Source: [Pasteurella] aerogenes (lineage in GTDB: Bacteria; Pseudomonadota; Gammaproteobacteria; Enterobacterales; Pasteurellaceae). Taken from it: a stretch of DNA of 64,000 nucleotides. Positions 34,321-42,930 of the stretch are shown here, piece by piece (position 1 is the stretch's first letter; the number at the start of each line of letters is the position of its first letter). The translations under genes were made by a program, and so were the position numbers. The notes beneath the pieces were generated by a model. The model was given only the letters and a program-made list of their open reading frames with translations, was not told where the DNA came from and made no database searches. Location of the stretch: contig LR134362.1 of the NCBI GenBank assembly GCA_900637275.1, forward strand, positions 1,488,001-1,552,000, in the 5' to 3' direction.

Positions 34321-35685
34321 ATGACAAAGTTAAGCGTGGTGATCCTTGCTGCAGGCAAAGGGACAAGAATGTATTCGGATTTACCGAAAGTATTACATAA
34401 TATTGCGGGTAAACCGATGGTAAAACACGTTATCGATACGGTAAAACAACTTCATCCGCAAAATATTCATTTGATTTATGGGCATGGCGGCGATGTGATG
34501 CAAGCTCGCTTAAAAGATGAGCCGGTAAATTGGGTGTTGCAAAAAGAACAATTAGGAACCGGTCATGCTATGCAACAAGCGGCACCGTTTTTCCATGATG
34601 ATGAAAATATTTTAATGCTGTATGGCGACGGTCCATTGATTACCTTGGAAACCTTGCAAAAATTAATTGCTGCAAAACCAGCACATGGCATTGCCTTATT
34701 AACTGTTGATTTACTTAACCCGACCGGATATGGACGCATTTTACGTCAGGACGGCAATGTAGTGGGCATTGTGGAGCAAAAAGATGCCAATGCTGAACAG
34801 CTGAAAATTACCGAGGTTAATACTGGGGTAATGGTTTCTGATGGCGCAAGTTTTAAAAAATGGTTGGCGCGTTTGAACAATAACAATGCGCAAGGTGAAT
34901 ATTATATGACGGATGTGATTGGTTTGGCGAATCAAGACGGTTTTCAGGTCACCGCAGTGCAAGCGGATGATATTATGGAAGTGGAAGGCGCCAATAATCG
35001 TCTGCAATTGGCAGCGTTGGAACGTTATTATCAACGCAAACAAGCAGACAAATTGTTGCTTGCTGGCGTGATGCTTATCGATCCGGCGCGTTTTGATTTA
35101 CGCGGTAAGCTGGAACACGGAAAAGACGTGGAAATTGATGTCAATGTGATCATTGAAGGTGATGTAAAATTAGGCGATCGCGTGCGTATTGGCGCGGGCT
35201 GTGTGTTGAAAAATTGCGTGATTGGTGATGATGTGGACATCAAGCCTTATTCCGTGATCGAAGATGCCACTATCGGCGAACGAGCTGCAATCGGTCCGTT
35301 CTCGCGTTTACGTCCGGGAGCAGAATTGGCAGCTGAAACCCATATCGGTAACTTTGTGGAAATCAAAAAAGCACAAATCGGTAAAGGCTCAAAAGTGAAT
35401 CATTTAACCTATGTCGGTGATGCGGAAATTGGCAGCGATTGTAATATCGGTGCGGGCGTGATCACTTGTAACTACGATGGTGCCAACAAATTTAAAACCA
35501 TTATCGGAGATAATGTCTTTGTCGGATCTGATAGTCAATTAGTGGCGCCAGTTCGCCTTGCCAACGGTTCTACTATCGGCGCAGGCTCAACGATCACGGA
35601 TGATGTCAATGAAAACGAGTTAGTCATCTCCCGTGTTCGCCAACAACATATTCAAGGCTGGAAACGTCCAACGAAAAAAGCGTAA
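34321..35685 (+). CDS. glmU: Bifunctional GlmU: GlcN-1-P acetyltransferase and GlcNAc-1-P uridylyltransferase
   Basis: The 454-residue protein has a Rossmann-like pyrophosphorylase domain (LAAGKGTRMYSDLPKVLH at residues 8-25, QLGTGHA and YGDGPL) and a C-terminal left-handed beta-helix of hexapeptide repeats (about 250-440) carrying the acetyltransferase site (NFVEIKKA, HLTYVGDAEIG, GVITCNYDG). It makes UDP-GlcNAc for peptidoglycan and lipopolysaccharide in the cytoplasm. It stands alone on the plus strand. A strong palindrome without a T run follows at 35705. Confidence 0.97.
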   Translation: MTKLSVVILAAGKGTRMYSDLPKVLHNIAGKPMVKHVIDTVKQLHPQNIHLIYGHGGDVMQARLKDEPVNWVLQKEQLGTGHAMQQAAPFFHDDENILMLYGDGPLITLETLQKLIAAKPAHGIALLTVDLLNPTGYGRILRQDGNVVGIVEQKDANAEQLKITEVNTGVMVSDGASFKKWLARLNNNNAQGEYYMTDVIGLANQDGFQVTAVQADDIMEVEGANNRLQLAALERYYQRKQADKLLLAGVMLIDPARFDLRGKLEHGKDVEIDVNVIIEGDVKLGDRVRIGAGCVLKNCVIGDDVDIKPYSVIEDATIGERAAIGPFSRLRPGAELAAETHIGNFVEIKKAQIGKGSKVNHLTYVGDAEIGSDCNIGAGVITCNYDGANKFKTIIGDNVFVGSDSQLVAPVRLANGSTIGAGSTITDDVNENELVISRVRQQHIQGWKRPTKKA

Positions 35686-35704
35686 CGAACGCGTATATCA
35701 AAGG

Positions 35705-35733
35705 TTATATGGACACATACTGTGTCCATATAA
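35705..35733. repeat. 13-bp perfect palindrome after glmU
   Basis: TTATATGGACACA (35705-35717), a three-base loop TAC, and TGTGTCCATATAA (35721-35733) pair perfectly. There is no T run on either strand, so a classical terminator is unlikely. It lies 19 bases after the glmU stop. I saw no second copy in the window. Confidence 0.8.
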
Positions 35734-35848
35734 AACCAATAAACGCTAAATAGACAATCCCAACGACACTGTTATTTAGCGCGCTTTCTCCCAATATTTC
35801 TAAAAACTTAACAAAAAAACACCGCGCTTTTCCTTCTTTATCGGAGTG

Positions 35849-36178
35849 TTATCCGAGCTTATCACCATTTTTTACCGCCTTATCCGGTGTAATCAAAATA
35901 ACACCGTCCTCGCTATAGGTACCAAGTACGAGGACTTCTGACATAAAATTAGCAATCTGTCTAGGTGGGAAATTAACGACAGCCAACACTTGTTTTCCAA
36001 TCAAGGCTTCGGGCTGATAGTGATCCGTAATTTGAGCGGAAGATCTTTTTACACCAATTACTTCGCCCAAATCTACTTGCAACTGATATGCTGGTTTTTT
36101 GGCTTTCTCAAATACTTTTGCTGCAATAATCGTTCCTACTCGAATATCCAATTTCATAAAATCATCAAATGTTACCAT
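35849..36178 (-). CDS. csaA: CsaA-like tRNA-binding OB-fold protein
   Basis: The ATG at 36178 gives 109 residues. A TTG at 36193 is possible but weaker. The whole protein is one EMAP/CsaA OB-fold: FDDFMKLDIRVGTI, then GVKRSSAQITDHY, QVLAVVNFPPRQIANFMSEVLVLG and ILITPDK. This pattern is much closer to Bacillus-type CsaA than to the E. coli relative YgjH. CsaA binds tRNA or the acceptor region and has been described as a secretion-related chaperone. Its role in this organism is inferred only. It converges on glmU and is a single-gene unit. Confidence 0.82.
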   Translation of the reverse strand: MVTFDDFMKLDIRVGTIIAAKVFEKAKKPAYQLQVDLGEVIGVKRSSAQITDHYQPEALIGKQVLAVVNFPPRQIANFMSEVLVLGTYSEDGVILITPDKAVKNGDKLG

Positions 36179-36354
36179 ACCTTCCCCATTCAATTTACTG
36201 ATTTTTATTTTGCCAAAAACTTTAAAGTCTCATTCTCACAAATAAATAAGCCGGTATCAATATCTTAATAACATACTAATTATGATCTACAACAGCAAAA
36301 TATTTGCATAGTCATATAAGAAAAAGTGCGGTTATTTTTATATTAATTTTGGGA

Positions 36355-37530
36355 TCAAATTCGTGTTAATAGTGCTAACACTTCGTAATGTGATGTATGC
36401 GGAAACATATCGAATAATTGCACTTTTTGTAATTGATAACCGGTTAATTCGTGCAGATCTTGCGCCATACTTTGCGCGTTGCAGCTGGAGTAAAGAATAA
36501 AGTGCGGTGCTAAATTTTGCAGAAATTGTGCCAATTTGTGTCCAATACCACGTCTTGGCGGATTCACAATCACCAAATCCGGGCGTTGATCTTGTGTGAG
36601 GGCAAATTGTGCGGCATCCAAAGAGCGAAATTCAATTTGAGAAGCCAAGCCCAGTTTTTCTGCTGACAAAGTTGCCGACGCAATTGCCGAAGGCGATATT
36701 TCAATACCCGTGAGCTTTAACGCCGGAGTGTTCTCTTTTAATGCCACCGCACAGTGTAAACCGAAACCGCCCACGCCGCAAAAAAGATCCCATAAATGAG
36801 ACACCGGCAACGTTTTCACCCAAGTTTGCGCGGTGGCATATAACGCAGAGGCGACTGTCGGGTTGGTTTGGAAAAAACCTTGCGGACGAATAAACAGAGG
36901 AATGCGGTTAAATTGTTCTTCTAATTGACATTGCTCGGTGAGAAAAATTTCTTTCTCTCCCTCTAAAATTGCCGCGTGTTGCGGTTGAATATTGACACTG
37001 ACCACACTTAATTGTGGCAATTTTGCCAATAATCCCGCCAATTCTCGTCGAATTAAGGGCAGTTTTTGCTCTGAACGCAACACAAAACGCAGCATCAACG
37101 CGCCATTGATTTGGCTTTCGCTAAGTAATACATATTTTAACTCGCCTTTTTGTTTTGCCACGTTATAAGGCACAAGACCGGCGCGTGCGATAAAATCTTT
37201 TAGCTGCAAAAACACCGGGGCAAAACGCGAGGGATAAAGCGGGCAATCGGTTAAATCCACCGCACTTTGCGGATCGTCCGGATCCTTTAAAATCCCTAAA
37301 CGACAACGTTCTACTGTGCCGCTGACAACCATTTTTGCTTTGTTGCGAAAATGGCTTAAAGGCGATAAATAAGGCGTATCCCATTGCACTTGAGGCGAAT
37401 TAAATGGCGCTAATAATTGATATAAATCCGCTTGTTTGGTTTCAATTTGCTGTGCATAAGGTCGCTCTAGCCATTGGCAAGAGCGACATTCGCCGGATTG
37501 ATAATGTGAACAAGGAACCGTCAGTTGCAT
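36355..37530 (-). CDS. rlmC: 23S rRNA (uracil-747-C5)-methyltransferase RlmC
   Basis: The 391-residue TrmA/RlmD-family enzyme has the N-terminal iron-sulfur cysteines (CSHYQSGECRSCQW), the SAM-binding motif LWDLFCGVGGFGLH, NPPRRGIG and the catalytic cysteine in YSSCNAQ. The absence of an N-terminal TRAM domain and the close match to E. coli RlmC mark it as the U747 enzyme rather than RlmD. It starts two bases after the nagZ stop and is last in the hinT-ycfL-nagZ-rlmC run. Confidence 0.94.
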   Translation of the reverse strand: MQLTVPCSHYQSGECRSCQWLERPYAQQIETKQADLYQLLAPFNSPQVQWDTPYLSPLSHFRNKAKMVVSGTVERCRLGILKDPDDPQSAVDLTDCPLYPSRFAPVFLQLKDFIARAGLVPYNVAKQKGELKYVLLSESQINGALMLRFVLRSEQKLPLIRRELAGLLAKLPQLSVVSVNIQPQHAAILEGEKEIFLTEQCQLEEQFNRIPLFIRPQGFFQTNPTVASALYATAQTWVKTLPVSHLWDLFCGVGGFGLHCAVALKENTPALKLTGIEISPSAIASATLSAEKLGLASQIEFRSLDAAQFALTQDQRPDLVIVNPPRRGIGHKLAQFLQNLAPHFILYSSCNAQSMAQDLHELTGYQLQKVQLFDMFPHTSHYEVLALLTRI

Positions 37531-37531
37531 A

Positions 37532-38578
37532 TTATGCCTTTGCTGCCAGCCAATCTTGTTGAAGTGCGGTCAAAATTTCGCGATTTTTTTGCCAACGCGC
37601 TTGTTTTTCCAGTTCGCGCCAAGATAAGGTGCGAGGATTAAACAAGGTTTGCAAGCGTTGCCGGCGTTGCGTTGCTTGCGCGGCGCTTTCTTGCGGCTTA
37701 AATTTATCCAACACTTGAATCACGCCCTCACGTTCGTTACAAAGTAGCAATAAATCGCAACCAGCGCTTAAAGATTGCTGACAACGTTGTACAACATCGC
37801 CCATAAAATTAGCACCTTTCATGCCTAAATCATCGGAGAAAATCGCGCCTTGAAAACCAAATTGCCCACGCAAAACCTCTTGCAGCCAATAACGGGAACC
37901 GCTCGCCGGTTGCGTGTCACATTGAGTATAAATGACGTGTGCCGGCATGATTGCATCCAATTTCTTTTGTTCAATCAGCCATTGGAACGGTTGTATATCC
38001 TGGGCAAAAATCTCTGCTTTAGCGCGTTCATCGCGCGGTGTTTCCAAATGTGAATCCGCCAAAACATGACCATGACCGGGAAAATGTTTGCCGGTGGTTG
38101 CCATGCCAATTTGGCGCATACCCTCAATAAAATAACCGGCAAGGCGCGTTACTTGTTGTTGATCTTCGTGGAAACTGCGATCGCCAATAGCTTTACATTG
38201 ATGACCCAAATCCAATACCGGCGCAAAACTTAAATCAATGCCAAGAGCGGTCATTTCTGCCGCCATTTGCCAGCCGGCTTCTTGCGCCATTTGGTTTTGT
38301 TGCAGCGGATCACAATAGCATTGTGCAAAAGATTGCATGGCGGGCAATTGGGTAAATCCACCGCGAAAACGTTGTACTCGCCCGCCCTCTTGATCGACGG
38401 TAATCAATAACGGTTTTTTTACCCGTTGACGCACGGAATTGACCAATTCGGTGACTTGTTCGCGATCGTAAAAATTGCGGGTAAATAAAATTAAACCGGC
38501 AACCAGCGGATGTTCCAATAATTCCACTTCTTCTTGAGTCAGTTCCAGCCCGTTTAAATCAATTAATAATGTTGACAT
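37532..38578 (-). CDS. nagZ: Beta-N-acetylhexosaminidase NagZ
   Basis: The 348-residue glycoside hydrolase family 3 enzyme has the signatures KHFPGHG with the catalytic histidine loop (TTGKHFPGHGHVLADSH), DQEGGRVQRF and the nucleophile aspartate in FSDDLGMKG. It removes GlcNAc from anhydromuropeptides in the cytoplasm during wall recycling, which in other species feeds AmpC regulation. It lies in the conserved hinT-ycfL-nagZ neighbourhood. A USS core overlaps its 3' end (37562). Confidence 0.96.
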   Translation of the reverse strand: MSTLLIDLNGLELTQEEVELLEHPLVAGLILFTRNFYDREQVTELVNSVRQRVKKPLLITVDQEGGRVQRFRGGFTQLPAMQSFAQCYCDPLQQNQMAQEAGWQMAAEMTALGIDLSFAPVLDLGHQCKAIGDRSFHEDQQQVTRLAGYFIEGMRQIGMATTGKHFPGHGHVLADSHLETPRDERAKAEIFAQDIQPFQWLIEQKKLDAIMPAHVIYTQCDTQPASGSRYWLQEVLRGQFGFQGAIFSDDLGMKGANFMGDVVQRCQQSLSAGCDLLLLCNEREGVIQVLDKFKPQESAAQATQRRQRLQTLFNPRTLSWRELEKQARWQKNREILTALQQDWLAAKA

Positions 38579-38588
38579 GCTAACCCTT

Positions 38589-38936
38589 TTATTTTGCTCG
38601 TAAATAGAGGCGATAATTCACGCTTTCCGCGGTCGGCGGAGTGATTCCGATGGCAGCTTTTTGGCGTTGATTTAAATACATCTGCATAAAATTCACCGGC
38701 TCAAATTGTGTCACCCCGTTTTTGTCGTACCAAAATAAACCGTAAGAAAAAGAAATTGGTTGATCGGTTTTATTTTCCACCGATGCGGCGTGTTCACTCA
38801 CCTCCACGTTCAGCAACGGTACCAATGCCGCTTCCATATTTAAAATCGGCTTAGTAGTATTGACGATATTCGGCACTGTCGCGCTACAAGCAGATAAAAG
38901 TGCGGTCAAAAAAAGAGAAGAAATGTGTTTTTTCAT
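38589..38936 (-). CDS. ycfL: YcfL-like lipoprotein (DUF1425)
   Basis: The 115-residue protein has a lipoprotein signal with lipobox LLSAC (Cys17) and a small beta-rich domain with FSYGLFWYDKNGV, matching the DUF1425/YcfL family. It follows hinT with a one-base overlap and precedes nagZ by 10 bases, the order hinT-ycfL seen in E. coli. There lpoB and thiK stand between ycfL and nagZ; here they are absent. Its function is unknown. Confidence 0.8.
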   Translation of the reverse strand: MKKHISSLFLTALLSACSATVPNIVNTTKPILNMEAALVPLLNVEVSEHAASVENKTDQPISFSYGLFWYDKNGVTQFEPVNFMQMYLNQRQKAAIGITPPTAESVNYRLYLRAK

Positions 38937-39286
38937 TATTTCGCCAACATTTTACCCAAAGGCTCGCCACCCACTAAATGCATATGCAGATGGAATACTT
39001 CTTGCCCGCCATGTTGATTACAGTTGACAATCAAACGATACCCGTCTTCGGCAATGCCTTCTTGTTTAGCAATTTTTGCCGCTACTGTAAATAAACGCCC
39101 TAGCGCAAGTTCATCTTGTTCAGTCACGTCGTTAACCGTTGGAATAAGATGATTTGGGATAATTAAAATGTGCGTTTTCGCTTGTGGTGCAATATCGCGA
39201 AAGGCGGTAACGAGATCGTCTTGATATACAATATGTGCCGGAATTTCTTTGCGAATAATTTTACTGAAAATGGTTTCTTCAGCCAT
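38936..39286 (-). CDS. hinT: HIT-family purine nucleoside phosphoramidase HinT
   Basis: The 116-residue protein has the HIT triad HLHMHLVGG near the C-terminus and the N-terminal IFSKIIRKEIPAHIVYQD of the Hint branch. It hydrolyses AMP-lysine and similar phosphoramidates in the cytoplasm. It is first in a four-gene run and divergent from focA. Length and start match the family. Confidence 0.95.
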   Translation of the reverse strand: MAEETIFSKIIRKEIPAHIVYQDDLVTAFRDIAPQAKTHILIIPNHLIPTVNDVTEQDELALGRLFTVAAKIAKQEGIAEDGYRLIVNCNQHGGQEVFHLHMHLVGGEPLGKMLAK

Positions 39287-39369
39287 GCTGTCCTTCCTTT
39301 TTTTGGTTCAGAAATAAGTTCGCCTATTTTTATCAGAAAACCCCAAAAATAGCAATTTTAGGCTTAAAA

Positions 39370-39427
39370 TGTTAATACTTTGTTAATATCAAGATCCGAT
39401 TTTCCTCAATTTGTTAACCAAATGTTA
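39370..39427 (+). promoter_or_regulatory. ArcA-like direct repeats upstream of focA
   Basis: Two pairs of TGTTA direct repeats with 11-base spacing are visible: 39370-39374 with 39381-39385, and 39412-39416 with 39423-39427. This is the spacing of ArcA-P recognition elements. A TTGAT FNR half-site lies at 39432. They are 110-170 bases before the focA start, as expected for oxygen-responsive control of focA-pflB. Confidence 0.6.
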
Positions 39428-39537
39428 CCAATTGATAATATTAACAAAATTTATAAAAAATAAAATATTTTTTAGTTTGAAGTTTCAGTTGAATATCTTA
39501 AAATATCTATGGAGCAACTTTTATGGAGGGTGACAAT

Positions 39538-40392
39538 ATGAGCGCAGATAATTCATTTAAACCAATCGCAACTCCAGTAGAAATGGTTCAAATTGCAGTA
39601 GATACTGGAACGTATAAAGCAACTAAAAAACAATTTTTTTCTTTTGTATCGGCAATTTCCGCCGGTGCGTTTATTGCGTTGGCATTTGTTTTCTATACCA
39701 CAACGCAAACCGGTGCCGGAGCTGCGCCTTGGGGACTGGTGAAATTGGTTGGCGGGCTGGTGTTCTCGCTAGGGGTGATTATGGTAGTCGCCTGCGGTTC
39801 GGAATTATTTACCTCATCTACCATGACATTAATCGCGCGTACTGATGGAAAAATCAACACATTTCAGATGTTACGTAACTGGGTGATGGTTTATTTAGGT
39901 AACTTTGTCGGTGCGATTTTTATTGTTTCATTAATTTGGTTTGCTGGACAAACCATGGCAGCAAACGGGCAATGGGGCCTTACGATTTTAAATACCGCAC
40001 AACATAAAATTCATCATACTTGGCTTGAAGCATTTAGCCTCGGGATTTTGTGTAATATTATGGTTTGTATCGCAGTGTGGATGACCTATGCGGGTAAAAG
40101 CCTGACCGATAAAGCTTTTATTATGATTTTACCAATTGGGATGTTTGTTGCCTCTGGTTTTGAGCATAGTGTGGCAAATATGTTTATGATTCCAATGGGA
40201 ATTATTACAGCACATTACAGTAGCCCAGAATTTTGGCAAGCAATCGGTTTAAATCCTGAACAATTTGCCGATTTAGATGTCTATCATTTTATAGTGAAAA
40301 ATTTAATTCCGGTCACTTTAGGCAACATCGTTGGTGGCGGGGTATGTATCGCGTTGATGCAATGGTTTACCAATAAACCACATAATCATTAG
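39538..40392 (+). CDS. focA: Formate channel FocA
   Basis: The start is the ATG at 39538 with GGAGGG upstream. The product of 284 residues belongs to the formate/nitrite transporter family, with six helices and the motifs FVFYTTTQTGAG, CGSELFTSSTM, NFVGAIFIVSL and GFEHSVANMFMIP (with the gating-loop histidine). It passes formate across the inner membrane in step with pyruvate formate-lyase. pflB follows 79 bases downstream with the same orientation. Regulatory repeats for oxygen control lie upstream. Confidence 0.95.
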   Translation: MSADNSFKPIATPVEMVQIAVDTGTYKATKKQFFSFVSAISAGAFIALAFVFYTTTQTGAGAAPWGLVKLVGGLVFSLGVIMVVACGSELFTSSTMTLIARTDGKINTFQMLRNWVMVYLGNFVGAIFIVSLIWFAGQTMAANGQWGLTILNTAQHKIHHTWLEAFSLGILCNIMVCIAVWMTYAGKSLTDKAFIMILPIGMFVASGFEHSVANMFMIPMGIITAHYSSPEFWQAIGLNPEQFADLDVYHFIVKNLIPVTLGNIVGGGVCIALMQWFTNKPHNH

Positions 40393-40471
40393 TTTTAGTT
40401 TAGCGTAAGAGCGGTCGTTTTTCGCCCGTTTTTATAATCGATTTATTTACAATCAAAGAAGGAAGTCAATT

Positions 40472-42784
40472 ATGGCTCAATTAACAGAAGCTCAACAAAA
40501 AGCGTGGGAAGGATTTGTTCCAGGAGACTGGCAAACCGAAGTTAACTTACGTGACTTTATCCAAAAAAACTACACTCCGTATGAAGGAGATGAATCATTC
40601 TTGGCCGGTGCGACAGAAGCAACGACAACATTGTGGAATGATGTAATGGAAAAAATTAAAGTGGAAAATAAAACCCACGAACCTTATGATATCGACACAG
40701 ATACACCGTCAACTGTTACTTCACATGCACCGGGCTATATCAATAAAGATTTAGAAAAAATCGTAGGTCTTCAAACAGATGCTCCACTTAAACGTGCAAT
40801 TATGCCATACGGTGGGATCAAAATGGTAAAAGGCTCTTGCCAAGTTTACCGTCGTGAATTAAAACCTGAAATCGAACATATTTTCACTGAATATCGTAAA
40901 ACCCATAACCAAGGGGTATTTGATGTTTATACACCAGATATTTTACGTTGTCGTAAATCCGGCGTAATCACCGGTCTTCCAGATGCTTACGGTCGTGGAC
41001 GTATTATCGGTGACTACCGTCGTTTAGCGGTATATGGTGCTGATTTCTTAATGAAAGATAAATTCAAACAATTTACTTCATTACAAGCGAAATTAGAAAG
41101 CGGTGAAGATATTCAAGCAACTATTCAATTGCGCGAAGAAATCGCAGAACAACATCGCGCCCTTGGCAAAATTAAAGAAATGGCAGCTTCTTACGGTTGC
41201 GACGTTTCCGGTCCGGCAACTAACGCACGTGAAGCGGTACAATGGACTTACTTTGCTTACCTTGCAGCAGTAAAATCACAAAATGGTGCTGCAATGTCAT
41301 TCGGTCGTGTATCCAGTTTCTTAGATATTTATATCGAACGTGACTTAAAAGCCGGTAAAATTACTGAACAAGAAGCGCAAGAATTAATGGACCACTTGGT
41401 CATGAAATTGCGTATGGTGCGTTTCTTACGTACTCCAGAATACGATCAATTATTCTCTGGTGACCCAATGTGGGCAACTGAAACTTTAGCGGGTATGGGC
41501 TTAGACGGTCGTACTTTAGTGACCAAAAACAGCTTCCGTATGTTGCACACGCTTTACACCATGGGACCATCTCCAGAACCAAACTTAACCATCCTTTGGT
41601 CTGAACAATTACCAGAAGCATTCAAACGTTATTGTGCCAAAGTCTCTATTGATACTTCATCCGTACAATACGAAAACGACGATTTGATGCGCCCAGATTT
41701 CAACAACGACGACTACGCGATTGCTTGTTGCGTAAGCCCGATGGTTGTGGGTAAACAAATGCAATTCTTCGGTGCGCGTGCGAACTTAGCGAAAACCTTG
41801 TTATACGCAATCAATGGCGGTATCGATGAAAAATCTGGTATGCAAGTCGGTCCTAAATCAGCACCAATTACCGACGAAGTGCTTGACTTCAACACCGTAA
41901 TGGAACGTATGGATCACTTTATGGACTGGTTGGCAACACAATACGTCACCGCATTAAATATCATTCACTTCATGCATGATAAATATGCTTATGAAGCGGC
42001 ATTGATGGCATTCCATGATCGTGATGTATATCGTACAATGGCGTGTGGTATCGCAGGACTTTCCGTTGCTGCCGACTCATTAGCAGCAATCAAATATGCG
42101 AAAGTAAAACCAATTCGTGGCGATATCAAAGATAAAGACGGTAACGTTGTGGCATCTAATGTGGCGATCGACTTCGAAATCGAAGGCGAATATCCACAAT
42201 TCGGTAACAACGACAGTCGAGTGGACGACTTAGCGGTTGACCTTGTTGAACGCTTTATGAAAAAAATCCAAACTCACAAAACTTACCGTAATGCAACGCC
42301 AACACAATCGGTGTTAACCATTACTTCTAACGTAGTGTACGGTAAAAAAACCGGTAATACTCCGGACGGTCGTCGTTCAGGTGCGCCATTCGGACCTGGT
42401 GCCAACCCAATGCACGGACGTGACCAAAAAGGTGCGGTAGCGTCATTAACTTCTGTCGCTAAACTTCCGTTTGCTTACGCAAAAGACGGTATTTCTTATA
42501 CCTTCTCTATCGTACCAAACGCATTAGGTAAAGACTACGAAGCGCAAAAACGCAACCTTGCCGGCTTAATGGATGGTTACTTCCACCATGAAGCAACAGT
42601 TGAAGGCGGTCAACATTTGAACGTGAACGTAATGAACCGTGAAATGTTGTTAGATGCGATGGAAAATCCGGAAAAATATCCGCAATTAACCATTCGTGTT
42701 TCTGGTTATGCAGTACGTTTTAACTCCTTAACCAAAGAACAACAACAAGACGTTATCACCCGTACCTTTACACAATCTATGTAA
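40472..42784 (+). CDS. pflB: Pyruvate formate-lyase
   Basis: The 770-residue glycyl-radical enzyme has active-site cysteines C419-C420 (IACCVSPMVV) and the radical glycine G745 in RVSGYAVRF near the C-terminus. It cleaves pyruvate with CoA to acetyl-CoA and formate without oxygen. Codon use is visibly more biased (AAA, GGT, CGT and GAA dominate) than in neighbours, as expected of a highly expressed gene, and no USS falls in the 3.9 kb between 38907 and 42801. A strong terminator follows. pflA, the activating enzyme gene, is not adjacent. Confidence 0.98.
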   Translation: MAQLTEAQQKAWEGFVPGDWQTEVNLRDFIQKNYTPYEGDESFLAGATEATTTLWNDVMEKIKVENKTHEPYDIDTDTPSTVTSHAPGYINKDLEKIVGLQTDAPLKRAIMPYGGIKMVKGSCQVYRRELKPEIEHIFTEYRKTHNQGVFDVYTPDILRCRKSGVITGLPDAYGRGRIIGDYRRLAVYGADFLMKDKFKQFTSLQAKLESGEDIQATIQLREEIAEQHRALGKIKEMAASYGCDVSGPATNAREAVQWTYFAYLAAVKSQNGAAMSFGRVSSFLDIYIERDLKAGKITEQEAQELMDHLVMKLRMVRFLRTPEYDQLFSGDPMWATETLAGMGLDGRTLVTKNSFRMLHTLYTMGPSPEPNLTILWSEQLPEAFKRYCAKVSIDTSSVQYENDDLMRPDFNNDDYAIACCVSPMVVGKQMQFFGARANLAKTLLYAINGGIDEKSGMQVGPKSAPITDEVLDFNTVMERMDHFMDWLATQYVTALNIIHFMHDKYAYEAALMAFHDRDVYRTMACGIAGLSVAADSLAAIKYAKVKPIRGDIKDKDGNVVASNVAIDFEIEGEYPQFGNNDSRVDDLAVDLVERFMKKIQTHKTYRNATPTQSVLTITSNVVYGKKTGNTPDGRRSGAPFGPGANPMHGRDQKGAVASLTSVAKLPFAYAKDGISYTFSIVPNALGKDYEAQKRNLAGLMDGYFHHEATVEGGQHLNVNVMNREMLLDAMENPEKYPQLTIRVSGYAVRFNSLTKEQQQDVITRTFTQSM

Positions 42785-42831
42785 AAATCGGGCAAATTTC
42801 TACCGCACTTTGCGCTAGAAATCAACTCTCC

Positions 42832-42860
42832 AAGAGCCGGTCATACCGGCTCTTTCTATT
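42832..42860 (+). terminator. Terminator of focA-pflB
   Basis: Ten-base perfect arms AAGAGCCGGT (42832-42841) and ACCGGCTCTT (42845-42854) with loop CAT are followed by TCTATT, 48 bases after the pflB stop. Confidence 0.85.
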
Positions 42861-42930
42861 GGATAAATGCTAGGTTTTACTTTAATTTACCGCTATAATC
42901 CTACTATCATTCATCTTTTGGCTATCCGTT

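Noticed and set aside
39432..39445. FNR box before focA
   Set aside because: TTGATAATATTAAC has only one good half-site, so it is not listed as a separate FNR site.
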